Assembly: GCF_003353425.1 (NCBI RefSeq) | Contig: NZ_QRAO01000002.1 | Span: 170,400 to 234,399 of the forward strand | Direction: 5' to 3' | Length of the DNA: 64,000 bases | From: Marinirhabdus gelatinilytica | Lineage (GTDB): Bacteria > Bacteroidota > Bacteroidia > Flavobacteriales > Flavobacteriaceae | Notes under the pieces: generated by a model | Told to the model about the DNA's origin: nothing | The model's database searches: none | Seen by the model: the letters and a program-made list of their open reading frames with translations, nothing else | Shown here: positions 33,257 to 42,990 of the stretch, in pieces | How positions within the stretch are numbered: position 1 is the stretch's first letter | Layout: every line of letters begins with the position of its first letter | Translations under genes and position numbers: made by a program

Positions 33257-35229
33257 AAACTTTTTTAGCTCCACTATTTGTTTCATTTTTATTTCTCTGT
33301 GGTTTCTCTTCCAATGCACAAATCTTCGAGCCTGTAAAATGGAAGACAGATGTTGAAGACTTGGGTGACGATACATATAATCTTATCATGACCGCCACAA
33401 TAGACGATGGTTGGTACTTGTACTCCCAAACCGTTCCCGATGGTGGTCCAATCGCAACGCTCTTTACTTTGGAAAGTGAAGAAGGAGGATATGAATTGAT
33501 AGGCGAAACCGCAGAAGAGGAAGGAAAGACCAAGTTCGACAAGGTTTTTGAAATGGAGTTGACCACTTTCACAGAAACAGCAACCTTCACCCAAAAAATT
33601 AAAAGAATAAATGGTGATGTTACCACGATTACCGGAACAGTAGATTTTCAATCTTGTGACGATGAAAAATGTATCTTCGAGATGGCAGACTTGGAGTTTG
33701 AGCTGCCTAAAGGAACAGGAACTTCGGAATCTCAAAGTGGAAGCAAAACTAAAAATAAAGATTCCCTTGAAGCAGATGATGAAGATGATGCAAAGGGCCT
33801 GTGGGCTATCTTTTTTATAGCATTCCTGTCTGGATTTGCAGCACTGTTAACTCCCTGCGTGTTCCCAATGATCCCACTTACCGTGAGTTTTTTCACCAAA
33901 CAGAGTAAAAACAAGGCAATTGGTATTAAGAACGCAATCTTATATGGTGTATTTATTATAGTTATCTATGTGTTGCTAGGCTCGATGGTTACGGCAATCT
34001 TTGGGTCTGATGTACTCAACGAACTATCTACATCGGTTTGGTTCAATGTAGTATTCTTCTTGCTATTGGTTGTTTTTGCAATTTCGTTTTTGGGAGCGTT
34101 CGAGATTACACTTCCACAGTCCTGGGCAAATAAAGTAGACAGTAAAGCTAGCAAAGGTGGTATAGTAGGTATCTTTTTTATGGCTTTGGCACTGGCAATT
34201 GTCTCATTTTCCTGCACTGGTCCAATAGTAGGTGGCCTCTTGGTGGAAGCGGCCTCAAAAGGAGGTATTGCACCTATTGTTGGTATGTTAGGTTTCTCAC
34301 TTGCCATTGCGTTACCGTTTACCTTATTCGCAATATTTCCAGGTTGGCTCAATTCTTTGCCCAAAAGTGGTGGCTGGCTCAACACCGTTAAGGTAGTTTT
34401 AGGATTTTTGGAGCTGGCATTTGCCTTTAAATTTCTTTCACAGGCAGATCTTGTATTACAGTTACACTTGCTGGAAAGAGAAGTGTTTATAGCTATATGG
34501 ATAGCTATTTTTGGAGCTTTGTCACTATATCTTCTAGGGAAGATCCGTCTACCCCATGATGGCCCTTTAACCCATATTTCGGTAGGTAGATTGCTCTTAG
34601 GGTTACTTACACTTTCATTTGTAATATATATGCTTCCAGGGCTTTGGGGCGCACCACTGCAGTTGATAAGCGCATTCCCACCACCGCTTGAATATAGTGA
34701 AGCTCCTTACGGAGTTGGATACACAAAATTAGGGGGGGGAGCAACAGCCTTAGGTGCTGAAGAACTACCGGATGGAGGCCATCTCATGGCTCCACACGAT
34801 ATTTTACATTTTTATGATTATGAGAAAGGGCTAAAATACGCCAAGGAAGTGAACAAACCTGTTATGATAGATTTTACGGGCTGGGCCTGTGTAAATTGCC
34901 GGAAAATGGAGCAGAACGTGTGGCCGGAACCGGGAGTGTTGAATATATTAAAAAATGAAGTCGTACTTATCTCGCTTTATGTAGATGATAAACGCGAACT
35001 TCCTGAAGACGAAAAATATGTGAGTCCAGAAACTGGTAAAAAAATAAAGACCATTGGTAATAAATGGAGCGATTTGCAAATAGTGCGCTATAAAGCAAAT
35101 GCCCAGCCATATTATGTGTTGATGGGGCATGATGAGCAAAACCTTGTTGAACCCGAAGATTACACACCAGATGCCGAAGAATATGAAGCATGGTTAAAAA
35201 GTGGTATAGAAGCATTCAAGAACAACTAA
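33253..35229 (+). CDS. dsbD: DsbD-type thiol:disulphide interchange protein
   Basis: A 658-residue membrane protein that passes reducing power from cytosolic thioredoxin across the inner membrane. A signal peptide is followed by an N-terminal immunoglobulin-like DsbD-alpha domain (about residues 25-155, with Cys in QSCDDEKCIFE), eight or nine membrane helices (about 180-475) carrying the redox Cys of LLTPCVFPMIP and FSCTGPIVGG, and a C-terminal thioredoxin-like domain with WACVNCRKME. The start overlaps the tilS stop by 4 bp. It probably keeps periplasmic disulphide proteins or cytochrome maturation factors reduced. Confidence 0.93.
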   Translation: MKTFLAPLFVSFLFLCGFSSNAQIFEPVKWKTDVEDLGDDTYNLIMTATIDDGWYLYSQTVPDGGPIATLFTLESEEGGYELIGETAEEEGKTKFDKVFEMELTTFTETATFTQKIKRINGDVTTITGTVDFQSCDDEKCIFEMADLEFELPKGTGTSESQSGSKTKNKDSLEADDEDDAKGLWAIFFIAFLSGFAALLTPCVFPMIPLTVSFFTKQSKNKAIGIKNAILYGVFIIVIYVLLGSMVTAIFGSDVLNELSTSVWFNVVFFLLLVVFAISFLGAFEITLPQSWANKVDSKASKGGIVGIFFMALALAIVSFSCTGPIVGGLLVEAASKGGIAPIVGMLGFSLAIALPFTLFAIFPGWLNSLPKSGGWLNTVKVVLGFLELAFAFKFLSQADLVLQLHLLEREVFIAIWIAIFGALSLYLLGKIRLPHDGPLTHISVGRLLLGLLTLSFVIYMLPGLWGAPLQLISAFPPPLEYSEAPYGVGYTKLGGGATALGAEELPDGGHLMAPHDILHFYDYEKGLKYAKEVNKPVMIDFTGWACVNCRKMEQNVWPEPGVLNILKNEVVLISLYVDDKRELPEDEKYVSPETGKKIKTIGNKWSDLQIVRYKANAQPYYVLMGHDEQNLVEPEDYTPDAEEYEAWLKSGIEAFKNN

Positions 35230-35242
35230 ATTTTAAAATATT

Positions 35243-37084
35243 ATGAAGTATAGGTTTTCAGTACTATTGGCATTTCTTTTTGTGGCAGTTGCTATCGCCC
35301 AGAACGAAGATTATGTAAGGGATAATTTTACAAAGACTGAAACATATATCACCATGCGGGACGGCACCAAACTGTTCACATCCATATATGCACCCAAGGA
35401 TACTTCAAAAAAATACCCTATTCTCCTTAAGCGTACACCATACAGCTGCAAACCCTATGGTGAGGACCAGTTCCCTTCAAAAATTGCTCCCAATGAATTT
35501 ATGATGCAGGAGGGCTATATTGTAGTATACCAAGATGTCCGTGGCCGTTGGATGAGTGAGGGAACGTATGATAATATGCGTGCTTACATCCCCAACAAAA
35601 AAGGAAATCAGTTCGATGAGGCCAGTGATACCTACGATTCTATTGAGTGGTTGGTAAACAATGTTCCCAATAATAACGGCCGTGTGGGGACTTGGGGAAT
35701 TTCTTATCCTGGGTTTTACGCAACGTATTCTTTACTGGATGCTCACCCCGCATTAAAAGCCTCATCGCCACAAGCGTGTATTGGCGATTTTTATTTTGAC
35801 GATTTTCATCATAACGGCGCTTATTTGTTGAGTTATTGGCGTGCAACTTCAGTATTTGGGTACGAGAAAACACAACCTGCCAAAGAAGCGTGGTACAGTT
35901 TTCCAGATCTGGGCACAGAGGATCAGTACCAGTTCTTTCTGGACGCTGGACCGCTCTCAAACCTCGACCAGTATTACGGAAAAGATAACGTATTCTGGAC
36001 GCAGTTAAAAGAACACCCAGATTATGATGAATTTTGGCAGAAACGAGGCATCATACAGCATTTAGATAATATTAAACCTGCTGTGATGGTCGTAGGGGGC
36101 TTGTTCGATGCCGAAGACCTTTACGGACCTTATGAAACGTACAAGAGCATCGAAAAATCCAGCAGCAATTACAACACAATGGTTTTTGGTCCTTGGAGCC
36201 ACGGCGATTGGTCCCGAACCAAAAAGCGCCAGGCCATTGGCAATGTGTATTTTGGTGACGATATTTCAATTAATTACCAAAAGGATATCGAGAGCAAATT
36301 TTTCCGTCATTTCTTAAAAGAGAATGGTCAAGGAGAACCAGATCTTCCAGAGGCCTATATGTTCGATTCTGGCTCGTTACAATGGAAGGAGTATAGCCAA
36401 TGGCCTCCCGAAAATACACAGAAAAAAACTTTTTGGCTACAAAACAACCAGCGTTTGAACGATGTTGCTGAAAGAAGCTACACCTTTGAAGAATTTATAA
36501 GCGACCCAAAAAAACCAGTCCCGTATTCCGAAGACATAAAAATGGTCTTTACGCCTAGAAAGTTTATGACAGACGACCAACGTTTCGCCGCCCGCCGTCC
36601 AGATGTGTTGGTGTTCGAAACTCCCGTATTTACAGAGGACTTGACCCTAGCGGGTGAAATTCTTGCAAAGCTCAAGGTTGCCACCACGGGTACAGATGCC
36701 GATTGGGTAGTAAAGGTGATCGATGTTTTTCCAGCAGATGCAGAGGATACCCAGGAAACTCAAGACCATCTTAAAATGGGGAACTATCATATGCTGGTAC
36801 GTAGCGAGGTGTTAAGAGGAAGATATCGAAACAATTTCAGTAATCCAGAGCCTTTTGTTCCTAATGAAAAAACATCGGTAAACATTAAATTACAGGATGT
36901 ACACCATACTTTTAAGAAAGGGCATAAACTTCAGGTACAGGTGCAGAGTACGTGGTTTCCGTATATAGATATCAACCCGCAGACTTTTGTAGAGAATATA
37001 TTTTATGCAAAAGAAGAAGATTTCCAGAAACAAACACACAAGGTGTTTAATGATTCTTCAGTAGAATTTACAATACTGAAGTAG
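35243..37084 (+). CDS. Secreted CocE/NonD-family alpha/beta-hydrolase
   Basis: A 613-residue exported hydrolase of the X-Pro dipeptidyl-peptidase S15/CocE family. A signal peptide (FSVLLAFLFVAVAIAQ) leads to an alpha/beta-hydrolase with nucleophile Ser in GTWGISYPGFYAT, the Asp in GGLFDAED, and His in FGPWSHGDWS. Residues about 430-610 are the C-terminal jelly-roll (PepX_C). Relatives cleave acyl groups (glutaryl-7-ACA acylase) or X-Pro peptides, so a peptidase or amidase acting on exogenous material is likely; substrate unknown. It follows dsbD by 13 bp. Confidence 0.9.
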   Translation: MKYRFSVLLAFLFVAVAIAQNEDYVRDNFTKTETYITMRDGTKLFTSIYAPKDTSKKYPILLKRTPYSCKPYGEDQFPSKIAPNEFMMQEGYIVVYQDVRGRWMSEGTYDNMRAYIPNKKGNQFDEASDTYDSIEWLVNNVPNNNGRVGTWGISYPGFYATYSLLDAHPALKASSPQACIGDFYFDDFHHNGAYLLSYWRATSVFGYEKTQPAKEAWYSFPDLGTEDQYQFFLDAGPLSNLDQYYGKDNVFWTQLKEHPDYDEFWQKRGIIQHLDNIKPAVMVVGGLFDAEDLYGPYETYKSIEKSSSNYNTMVFGPWSHGDWSRTKKRQAIGNVYFGDDISINYQKDIESKFFRHFLKENGQGEPDLPEAYMFDSGSLQWKEYSQWPPENTQKKTFWLQNNQRLNDVAERSYTFEEFISDPKKPVPYSEDIKMVFTPRKFMTDDQRFAARRPDVLVFETPVFTEDLTLAGEILAKLKVATTGTDADWVVKVIDVFPADAEDTQETQDHLKMGNYHMLVRSEVLRGRYRNNFSNPEPFVPNEKTSVNIKLQDVHHTFKKGHKLQVQVQSTWFPYIDINPQTFVENIFYAKEEDFQKQTHKVFNDSSVEFTILK

Positions 37085-37106
37085 CACAAAAAAAAACTTT
37101 TCAGAA

Positions 37107-37134
37107 TAAAAAAAGCGCCCCTAGAAGAGACGCT
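37107..37134 (-). terminator. Orphan minus-strand terminator, marks a candidate small RNA
   Basis: In minus-strand RNA AGCGUCUC pairs with GGGGCGCU using two U-G wobbles (8 bp, 5-nt loop), then UUUUUUU. On the plus strand the wobbles become A-C mismatches, so the functional direction is minus, although both flanking genes are plus. TAAGTTAGGTT (37142-37152) lies just upstream, exactly as before the peroxiredoxin terminator. The transcript would begin somewhere in 37153-37387; no promoter was identified. Confidence 0.6.
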
Positions 37135-37258
37135 CATAACAAACCTAACTTAGTAAATTTAAATTTGCACATACTAGACTTTTTATCCCCACAAAAAGAA
37201 TAGTGGTGTACAATTCACTAATTCAGGGTAAATATAATGAGAGTTTTTAAAATAGCAC

Positions 37259-37276
37259 ATACGTACAAACACGTAT
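37259..37276. promoter_or_regulatory. ATACGT-N6-ACGTAT dyad before pfkA
   Basis: A perfect 6+6 dyad, 111 bp before the pfkA ATG. The same dyad with the same 6-bp spacer occurs at 58526-58543 before the large sensor-kinase gene. Shared regulation is inferred. Confidence 0.4.
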
Positions 37277-37387
37277 TTTACTAAAAATTAACATGTAAGG
37301 CAGTTTCTCCAGAAAGTTATTTACCGAAAACGATATCGTTAACCCACCATACTGGTTATTTCAAAATTTAAAGCTAGTTTTACTGTA

Positions 37388-38374
37388 ATGAAACAACCCA
37401 TACAAAAAATAGCGGTCCTTACAAGCGGAGGGGATTCTCCAGGTATGAACGCTGCAATACGTGCTGTGGTAAGGTGTTGCTTTTACCATAAGGTAGACTG
37501 CGTAGGCGTTTATAGAGGCTTGCAGGGTTTGATAGATGCAGACTTTACACCCCTGGGACCCAGAAGTGTAAAAAACATAATCAACCAAGGGGGTACTTTT
37601 TTAAAATCTGCCAGATCAGAAGATTTTAGGACCAAACAGGGAAGAGAAAAAGCCTATAAAAACTTAAAAGAGGCAACTATAGATGCTCTTGTTGCAATTG
37701 GTGGCGACGGTACATTTACAGGCTGTAAAATTTTTAATGAAGAATTCAACTTCCCTATTATTGGAATCCCCGGAACTATTGACAACGACATAAATGGCAC
37801 CGATTATACCATTGGCTACGATACTGCCCTAAATACTGTGGTAGAGGCCATAGACAAAATTAGAGATACGGCAAACTCCCACAACCGTCTTTTTTTGGTA
37901 GAGGTGATGGGACGCAATGCTGGCGACATTGCTCTGAACGCAGGTATTGGAGCAGGAGCCGAGGAAATATTGATTCCTGAAGAAGATCTTGGGAAAGACC
38001 GTTTAATTGCCTCTCTCAAACGAAGTAAGGAAGCGGGGAAATCCTCAAGTATCGTAGTAGTTTCAGAAGGAGATCAAATTGGCAAGAACATCTTGGGATT
38101 GGCAGAATATATTAAGGAAAACCTTCAGGAGTACGAAGTTAAGGTAACTGTATTGGGCCATATTCAACGTGGGGGCGCTCCTAGTTGTTACGATCGTGTG
38201 TTGGCAAGTCGTCTTGGTGTAGCGGCAGTGGATGCCTTAATGGAAGGCAAAAGAGATGCCATGATAGGCATCAGGCACGGAAAAGAAATTGTAGTTCCCA
38301 TTGTCGAAGCGTTAAAGGGCAAGAACGAAATAGACCTAAAACTTATACGGGTTGCAGATATAACATCATTATAA
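37388..38374 (+). CDS. pfkA: ATP-dependent 6-phosphofructokinase
   Basis: The committed glycolytic kinase making fructose 1,6-bisphosphate. It carries [24 protein letters not shown] (the Gly after GGD marks the ATP rather than PPi type), [20 protein letters not shown] with catalytic Asp, and [10 protein letters not shown]. At 328 residues it is the normal bacterial length. It opens a compact four-gene glycolytic operon (spacing 1-13 bp). A TAGTTTTA element 5 bp before the ATG may be its -7, and a dyad shared with a distant gene lies upstream. Confidence 0.97.
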   Translation: MKQPIQKIAVLTSGGDSPGMNAAIRAVVRCCFYHKVDCVGVYRGLQGLIDADFTPLGPRSVKNIINQGGTFLKSARSEDFRTKQGREKAYKNLKEATIDALVAIGGDGTFTGCKIFNEEFNFPIIGIPGTIDNDINGTDYTIGYDTALNTVVEAIDKIRDTANSHNRLFLVEVMGRNAGDIALNAGIGAGAEEILIPEEDLGKDRLIASLKRSKEAGKSSSIVVVSEGDQIGKNILGLAEYIKENLQEYEVKVTVLGHIQRGGAPSCYDRVLASRLGVAAVDALMEGKRDAMIGIRHGKEIVVPIVEALKGKNEIDLKLIRVADITSL

Positions 38375-38387
38375 AAAGCAAAGAAAT

Positions 38388-39383
38388 ATGATTAAAATTG
38401 GAATAAATGGTTTTGGAAGAATAGGACGCATAGCCTTCAGGATTGCATCACAGCGAGACAATGTTGAAGTGGTTGCAATTAACGACCTGCTCGATGTAGA
38501 GCACCTAGCGTACCTGTTGGAGTTCGATTCGGTACACGGGAGGTTCGATGGAGAAGTTTCAGTAACCGATGGAAATCTAATTGTGAACGGAAAACACATT
38601 AGGGTAACTTCTGAAAAGGATCCTTCAAACTTAGCCTGGGACGAAGTGGGCGTTACTACCGTAATGGATTGTACGGGTATTTTTACTGAAAAAGATAAAG
38701 CCAATGCACACCTAGATGCCGGCGCAAAAAAAGTGGTTATTTCAGCTCCTTCAAAATCAGCTCCCATGTTTGTGATGGGGGTGAACCATAACAGTCTCAA
38801 GGCAAGTGATACCATTATCTCAAATGCTTCCTGTACCACAAATTGCCTGGCACCCATGGCAAAAATCATGAACGATGAGCTGGGAATCGTGGAAGGACTC
38901 ATGACCACCGTTCACTCGGTTACCGCTTCCCAGGAAACCGTAGACCAACCCTCAAGAAAAAACTATAGGCTGGGCCGAAGTGCCTTGGCAAACATTATCC
39001 CCACCTCTACAGGGGCCGCTGTTGCCGTAACAAAAGTTATCCCACAGTTGGATGGTAAACTTACGGGAATGGCCTTTAGGGTTCCTACGGTAGACGTTTC
39101 GGTAGTGGACTTAACAGTACGCACCGAAAAACCTGCTACTTATGAAGAGGTAAAAAAGCTCTTCAAAAAAGCCTCAGAAGGTACTTATAAAGGAATCGTG
39201 AACTATACGGAGCAGCCTGTGGTTTCCCAAGATTTTGTGAGCGATCCGCACACCTGTACGTTCGATGCCGGGGCAGGGATTGCACTCAACGAAAATTTCT
39301 TCAAACTTGTGGCTTGGTACGATAACGAATATGGCTATTCAGCAAAACTGGTAGAGTTGACCGTTTACGCTTCAAACCTGTAA
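38388..39383 (+). CDS. gapA: Glyceraldehyde-3-phosphate dehydrogenase
   Basis: A 331-residue NAD-dependent enzyme oxidising glyceraldehyde 3-phosphate. It has NAD-binding [10 protein letters not shown], the catalytic [15 protein letters not shown]ys, phosphate-binding [14 protein letters not shown], and the C-terminal WYDNEYGYS. An Asn-Asp pair near residue 32 (AINDLLD) indicates NAD preference. It starts 13 bp after pfkA. Confidence 0.98.
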   Translation: MIKIGINGFGRIGRIAFRIASQRDNVEVVAINDLLDVEHLAYLLEFDSVHGRFDGEVSVTDGNLIVNGKHIRVTSEKDPSNLAWDEVGVTTVMDCTGIFTEKDKANAHLDAGAKKVVISAPSKSAPMFVMGVNHNSLKASDTIISNASCTTNCLAPMAKIMNDELGIVEGLMTTVHSVTASQETVDQPSRKNYRLGRSALANIIPTSTGAAVAVTKVIPQLDGKLTGMAFRVPTVDVSVVDLTVRTEKPATYEEVKKLFKKASEGTYKGIVNYTEQPVVSQDFVSDPHTCTFDAGAGIALNENFFKLVAWYDNEYGYSAKLVELTVYASNL

Positions 39384-39384
39384 T

Positions 39385-40257
39385 ATGATCTTGTTTACCG
39401 ATGGTGGCTCTACAAAATGCGACTGGGTTCTGTTGGACGATTCCAGGGACGTTGTACTCAAGACCCGTACACTTGGTTTAAACCCAGCCGTGACTGGGGA
39501 AGAGGAACTCCAGCAAAGGGTCAAGGACAACGCCAAGCTAATGGAGTTTGCAAGTAAAGTTTCAAAGTTAGATTTTTATGGGGCGGGCTGTGGCACACAA
39601 AAACCTTCAGCAGTACTGAAAAAAGTATTACAAGATATCTTTACCGAAGCTTCGGTTTCAGTGTTTGAGGATACGCTTGCCGCGGTCTATGCAACCACGC
39701 GAGCGCCTGGCATCGTGTGCATTTTGGGAACAGGCTCCAACAGCAGTTATTTTAACGGAGAAATGGTACGAAATGCCACACCATCCTTGGGTTATTCTGT
39801 GATGGATGAGGCAAGTGGGAATTACTTTGGGAAACAATTGTTGCGGGATTATTTCTACAAAAAGATGCCTGCTGAAATAGCTTCGGAATTTGAAGCGCGT
39901 TTCCAGTTAGACCCAGACGAAATTAAAACAAACCTATACAAGAAGCCCAACGCCAACAGATATTTAGCGAGTTTTGCTGAATTTATCTTCCTTCCCATTG
40001 AAACCAGGGAAGACCAACTGAAAAACTCAGAAAGCTACTTTTACAAACTTTTGGAAAAAGGTATAGAGGAATTTATTGAGTGCCGAATACTCACATACAA
40101 AGAATCCGCAGATGTTCCTATTCATTTTGTGGGGAGTATTGCCTATTTTAGCACGACCTTATTGAAAAAATGTTTCAAAACCTATAACTTACAATTGGGC
40201 AGTATCGTGAGAAGGCCCATTGATGGGTTGATAACCTACTACCAAGACCAACAGTAA
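39385..40257 (+). CDS. BadF/BadG-family sugar kinase (N-acetylglucosamine kinase-like)
   Basis: A 290-residue ASKHA-fold ATPase. It has the phosphate-1 motif FTDGGSTKCDWVL, adenosine region VCILGTGSNSSYF and a later DEASGNYFGKQLL. It resembles eukaryote-type GlcNAc kinases and BadF ATPases; in Bacteroidota such genes are usually called N-acetylglucosamine kinases. It begins 1 bp after gapA and precedes pgi, so feeding an amino sugar or glucose into glycolysis fits. Substrate is inferred from context. Confidence 0.85.
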   Translation: MILFTDGGSTKCDWVLLDDSRDVVLKTRTLGLNPAVTGEEELQQRVKDNAKLMEFASKVSKLDFYGAGCGTQKPSAVLKKVLQDIFTEASVSVFEDTLAAVYATTRAPGIVCILGTGSNSSYFNGEMVRNATPSLGYSVMDEASGNYFGKQLLRDYFYKKMPAEIASEFEARFQLDPDEIKTNLYKKPNANRYLASFAEFIFLPIETREDQLKNSESYFYKLLEKGIEEFIECRILTYKESADVPIHFVGSIAYFSTTLLKKCFKTYNLQLGSIVRRPIDGLITYYQDQQ

Positions 40258-40269
40258 AAAATCCACAGT

Positions 40270-41832
40270 ATGCCACTGCCAAAGATAGATCCAACTTCCA
40301 CCAAAGCTTGGAAAGCGTTACAGACCCATTTTAATGAAATGAGGGAGGTAGACGTTCGTGATCTGTTTGCTGAAAACCCAGCCCGTGCAACCGATTTCAG
40401 TATTTCATGGAACGACTTTTTTGTGGACATTTCAAAAAACAGAATCACGCCCAAAACACGTGAACTGTTGCTTCAGTTGGCAGACGAGGTAGCATTGAAA
40501 TCGGCTATCGAAGCACAGTTCCAAGGTGAAAAAATCAACGAGACCGAAGATAGGGCAGTACTGCACACGGCATTGCGGGATTTCAGTAACATGAAACCCG
40601 AAGTAGCCGAAGGTCTCCAAAAAATGAAAGCTTTTTCTGAAGCCATTCACAACAAAACATATAAGGGATATACGGGGAAGCCTATTGATACAGTGGTGAA
40701 CATTGGTATAGGGGGAAGCCATTTGGGACCAGAAATGGTGTGTACGGCATTACAGGATTATAACAAGGGTATTAACGTGCATTTTATCTCGAATATAGAT
40801 GGTGATGCCGTGGCAAGGACCTTACAGCAAGTAGATCCGGAGACCACCTTGTTCATAGTAGTATCCAAAACCTTTACCACCCAAGAAACCTTGACCAATG
40901 CGCATACGGTAAAAGATTGGTTTGTGGACAGAACGAACAAAACAGCTGTGGCGCAACATTTTATAGCGGTATCCACCAATCCAGAAGAAGTTGCGGCTTT
41001 TGGCATTTTGGCGCAGAATACTTTTGCCATGTGGGATTGGGTTGGGGGTAGGTTTTCATTGTGGAGCGCAGTGGGGCTTTCTATTTGCTGTGCCATTGGA
41101 TATACAAATTTCGAAACAATGCTAAAGGGAGCTCACGGGATGGACCAACATTTTGCGACGGCTCCATTTTCTGAGAACATACCCGTAGCATTGGCAATGC
41201 TCTCTATTTGGTACAATAACTTTTACGGTTTCGAGACCGAGGCTATCATTCCCTATAGCGAGGCCTTGAACAAGCTGGTACCATACCTGCAACAAGCGGT
41301 TATGGAAAGCAACGGGAAACAAATAGACCGCAATGGTAATTTGGTAGATTACCAAACCGGAACTATCGTGTGGGGTGCTACAGGTACCAACGCACAGCAC
41401 GCGTTTTTCCAGTTATTGCACCAAGGGACCAAACGTATCCCAACAGATTTTATTTGCGTTTCGCAATCCAACCACGGACTGCAAGAGCACCACGATATTT
41501 TGGTGGCCAACTGCTTGGCTCAATCCGAAGCCCTATTGGAAGGCAAGCCAGCAAAGAGTGGTGAACCTTACCGAACTTTTAAAGGAAACAAACCCACTAC
41601 TACAATCCTTATAGAGAAACTCACACCCAAAAACCTTGGAAGCCTTATAGCACTGTACGAACATAAAACATTTGTACAGGGGGTGGTTTGGAACATGTAT
41701 AGCTACGACCAGTGGGGCGTAGAGTTGGGGAAAAGTGTGGCCAAGACCATATTGCAAGCTATTAGGGAGAAAGACGAAAGCGTATTACAGAACAAGTCTA
41801 CACGGGCCATTTTTAAAAAGGTAAAGAAATAG
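40270..41832 (+). CDS. pgi: Glucose-6-phosphate isomerase
   Basis: Interconverts glucose 6-phosphate and fructose 6-phosphate. Family signatures VVNIGIGGSHLGPEM, the VSKTFTTQET phosphate-binding stretch, WDWVGGRFSLWSAVG and NHGLQEHHD (catalytic His region) are present, with the C-terminal QWGVELGK. At 520 residues it is slightly shorter than the 545-550 of many homologues, mainly at the N-terminus. It closes the glycolytic operon, 12 bp after the sugar kinase. Confidence 0.98.
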   Translation: MPLPKIDPTSTKAWKALQTHFNEMREVDVRDLFAENPARATDFSISWNDFFVDISKNRITPKTRELLLQLADEVALKSAIEAQFQGEKINETEDRAVLHTALRDFSNMKPEVAEGLQKMKAFSEAIHNKTYKGYTGKPIDTVVNIGIGGSHLGPEMVCTALQDYNKGINVHFISNIDGDAVARTLQQVDPETTLFIVVSKTFTTQETLTNAHTVKDWFVDRTNKTAVAQHFIAVSTNPEEVAAFGILAQNTFAMWDWVGGRFSLWSAVGLSICCAIGYTNFETMLKGAHGMDQHFATAPFSENIPVALAMLSIWYNNFYGFETEAIIPYSEALNKLVPYLQQAVMESNGKQIDRNGNLVDYQTGTIVWGATGTNAQHAFFQLLHQGTKRIPTDFICVSQSNHGLQEHHDILVANCLAQSEALLEGKPAKSGEPYRTFKGNKPTTTILIEKLTPKNLGSLIALYEHKTFVQGVVWNMYSYDQWGVELGKSVAKTILQAIREKDESVLQNKSTRAIFKKVKK

Positions 41833-41866
41833 GTAGGCCATACCGTAGGTTTCTTTATTTTTATGG

Positions 41867-41889
41867 TTGGGTAATAGCGTATTGCCCAA
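41867..41889 (+). other. 10-bp hairpin between pgi and next gene
   Basis: TTGGGTAATA pairs with TATTGCCCAA (one U-G wobble in plus RNA) around a 3-nt loop. There is no U-tract, so it is not a standard terminator. It might stabilise the pgi mRNA end or regulate the next gene. Confidence 0.35.
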
Positions 41890-41916
41890 TAATTACTAAC
41901 CAAATATTTTTTAATT

Positions 41917-42294
41917 ATGAGTGACCAAGACAAAAAAATTAGTTTAGACACTGCAAAAACATGGACTGCGCAATGGCGTTCGGAGGAGAGCGACTACAAC
42001 AGCCACAACCAGTGTAATGCTTTTTTGATCCCTATACAGGATTTAAACGGTGTACTGGCAGAGATGGGCAATCCGGACGATAACTCCGATGCTTGCGTAC
42101 GTGCCTATCTGGGTGTAGACCCAACCACCAACGAAGAAAAATTAATTATTGTAGGCACCGAGAAAGACCGTAGCGGAGTGTATCGGGATCTCCTGCCCAG
42201 CAACCCTAGTAATGCTGAGGGCAATGTAAATAGTGTTTGGGATTTTACCAAACGTTGTCCCCCACATTGTGATGACTCTAGTTCTTTAAATTAA
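41917..42294 (+). CDS. Conserved small cytosolic protein
   Basis: A 125-residue soluble acidic protein without signal peptide or membrane helix. Notable features are a DNGKAWTAQWR-like start (TAKTWTAQWRSEES), an Asp-rich centre (NPDDNSDACVR) and a Cys-rich tail (KRCPPHCDD) with three Cys that could bind a metal. It gives the impression of a family restricted to Bacteroidota, but I do not recognise it. It precedes a membrane protein gene by 10 bp, so they are probably co-expressed. Confidence 0.6.
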   Translation: MSDQDKKISLDTAKTWTAQWRSEESDYNSHNQCNAFLIPIQDLNGVLAEMGNPDDNSDACVRAYLGVDPTTNEEKLIIVGTEKDRSGVYRDLLPSNPSNAEGNVNSVWDFTKRCPPHCDDSSSLN

Positions 42295-42304
42295 GTATCA
42301 AACT

Positions 42305-42928
42305 TTGCTGAGCTTCTTTACCAATTTTTTGATACTGGTATCGGTAATACTACCGATACTATATTTTATAGGCTTTTCCAAATTTGGAAAAGCCTATAAG
42401 GTTTTTACACTATACCTGCTCTTTATTGCTATTGTCCAAGGATTATTGTTCTATTATGCTACTAGAAAGATAGATAATCTATTTTTATTCTCTTATTACT
42501 TTATAGGTCAGTTTTTATTGGTGTCACTGTTCTATTTCTTTTTACTGAAAAAGAAATGGATAGGCTGGCTTGTAGGAGCAGTGGTAGTAACCTTAATTGT
42601 CCAGTATGTTTTGAGCCCGGAGAGCTATGAATATTACAATGGTTTAGGGGTGAGCATTACACAAACGGTAATTGTGATTTATGCACTGTTTTACTACTTT
42701 AAATCTTTGTCTGGGAAAGCAACATTCTTATTGGTAAATACGGGCGTTCTTCTATATTTTTTAACGAGTTTATTGTTTTTTGCCTCTGGAAACTTAATAT
42801 TGAGTTTAGGCTTAAGTAAAGAAATACAGTTACAGATAGGCCTTATAAATGAATTTGCCTACTTTATTTTTTTGATCTTAATATTTTTGGAATGGTACCG
42901 TAATTATCGTCCTAAAAAGGCATATTGA
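42305..42928 (+). CDS. Polytopic membrane protein, unknown
   Basis: A 207-residue integral membrane protein with about six or seven helices, aromatic and Leu/Val rich throughout, with short polar loops. The start is a TTG at 42305. The final segment LIFLEWYRNYRPKK is a positively charged cytosolic tail. No family recognised; it might be a sensor partner for the two-component pair that follows after 62 bp, since small membrane proteins often modulate such kinases. That is inference from position. Confidence 0.6.
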   Translation: MLSFFTNFLILVSVILPILYFIGFSKFGKAYKVFTLYLLFIAIVQGLLFYYATRKIDNLFLFSYYFIGQFLLVSLFYFFLLKKKWIGWLVGAVVVTLIVQYVLSPESYEYYNGLGVSITQTVIVIYALFYYFKSLSGKATFLLVNTGVLLYFLTSLLFFASGNLILSLGLSKEIQLQIGLINEFAYFIFLILIFLEWYRNYRPKKAY

Positions 42929-42990
42929 CAGCTAGCTTTTTACATGCTGTTTCTCTCATACCAATGTCGTAAAATCGTATCTTCGCTATC

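Noticed and set aside
41867..41889. Terminator of pgi
   Set aside because: The stem is good but no U-tract follows, so it is listed only as a hairpin.
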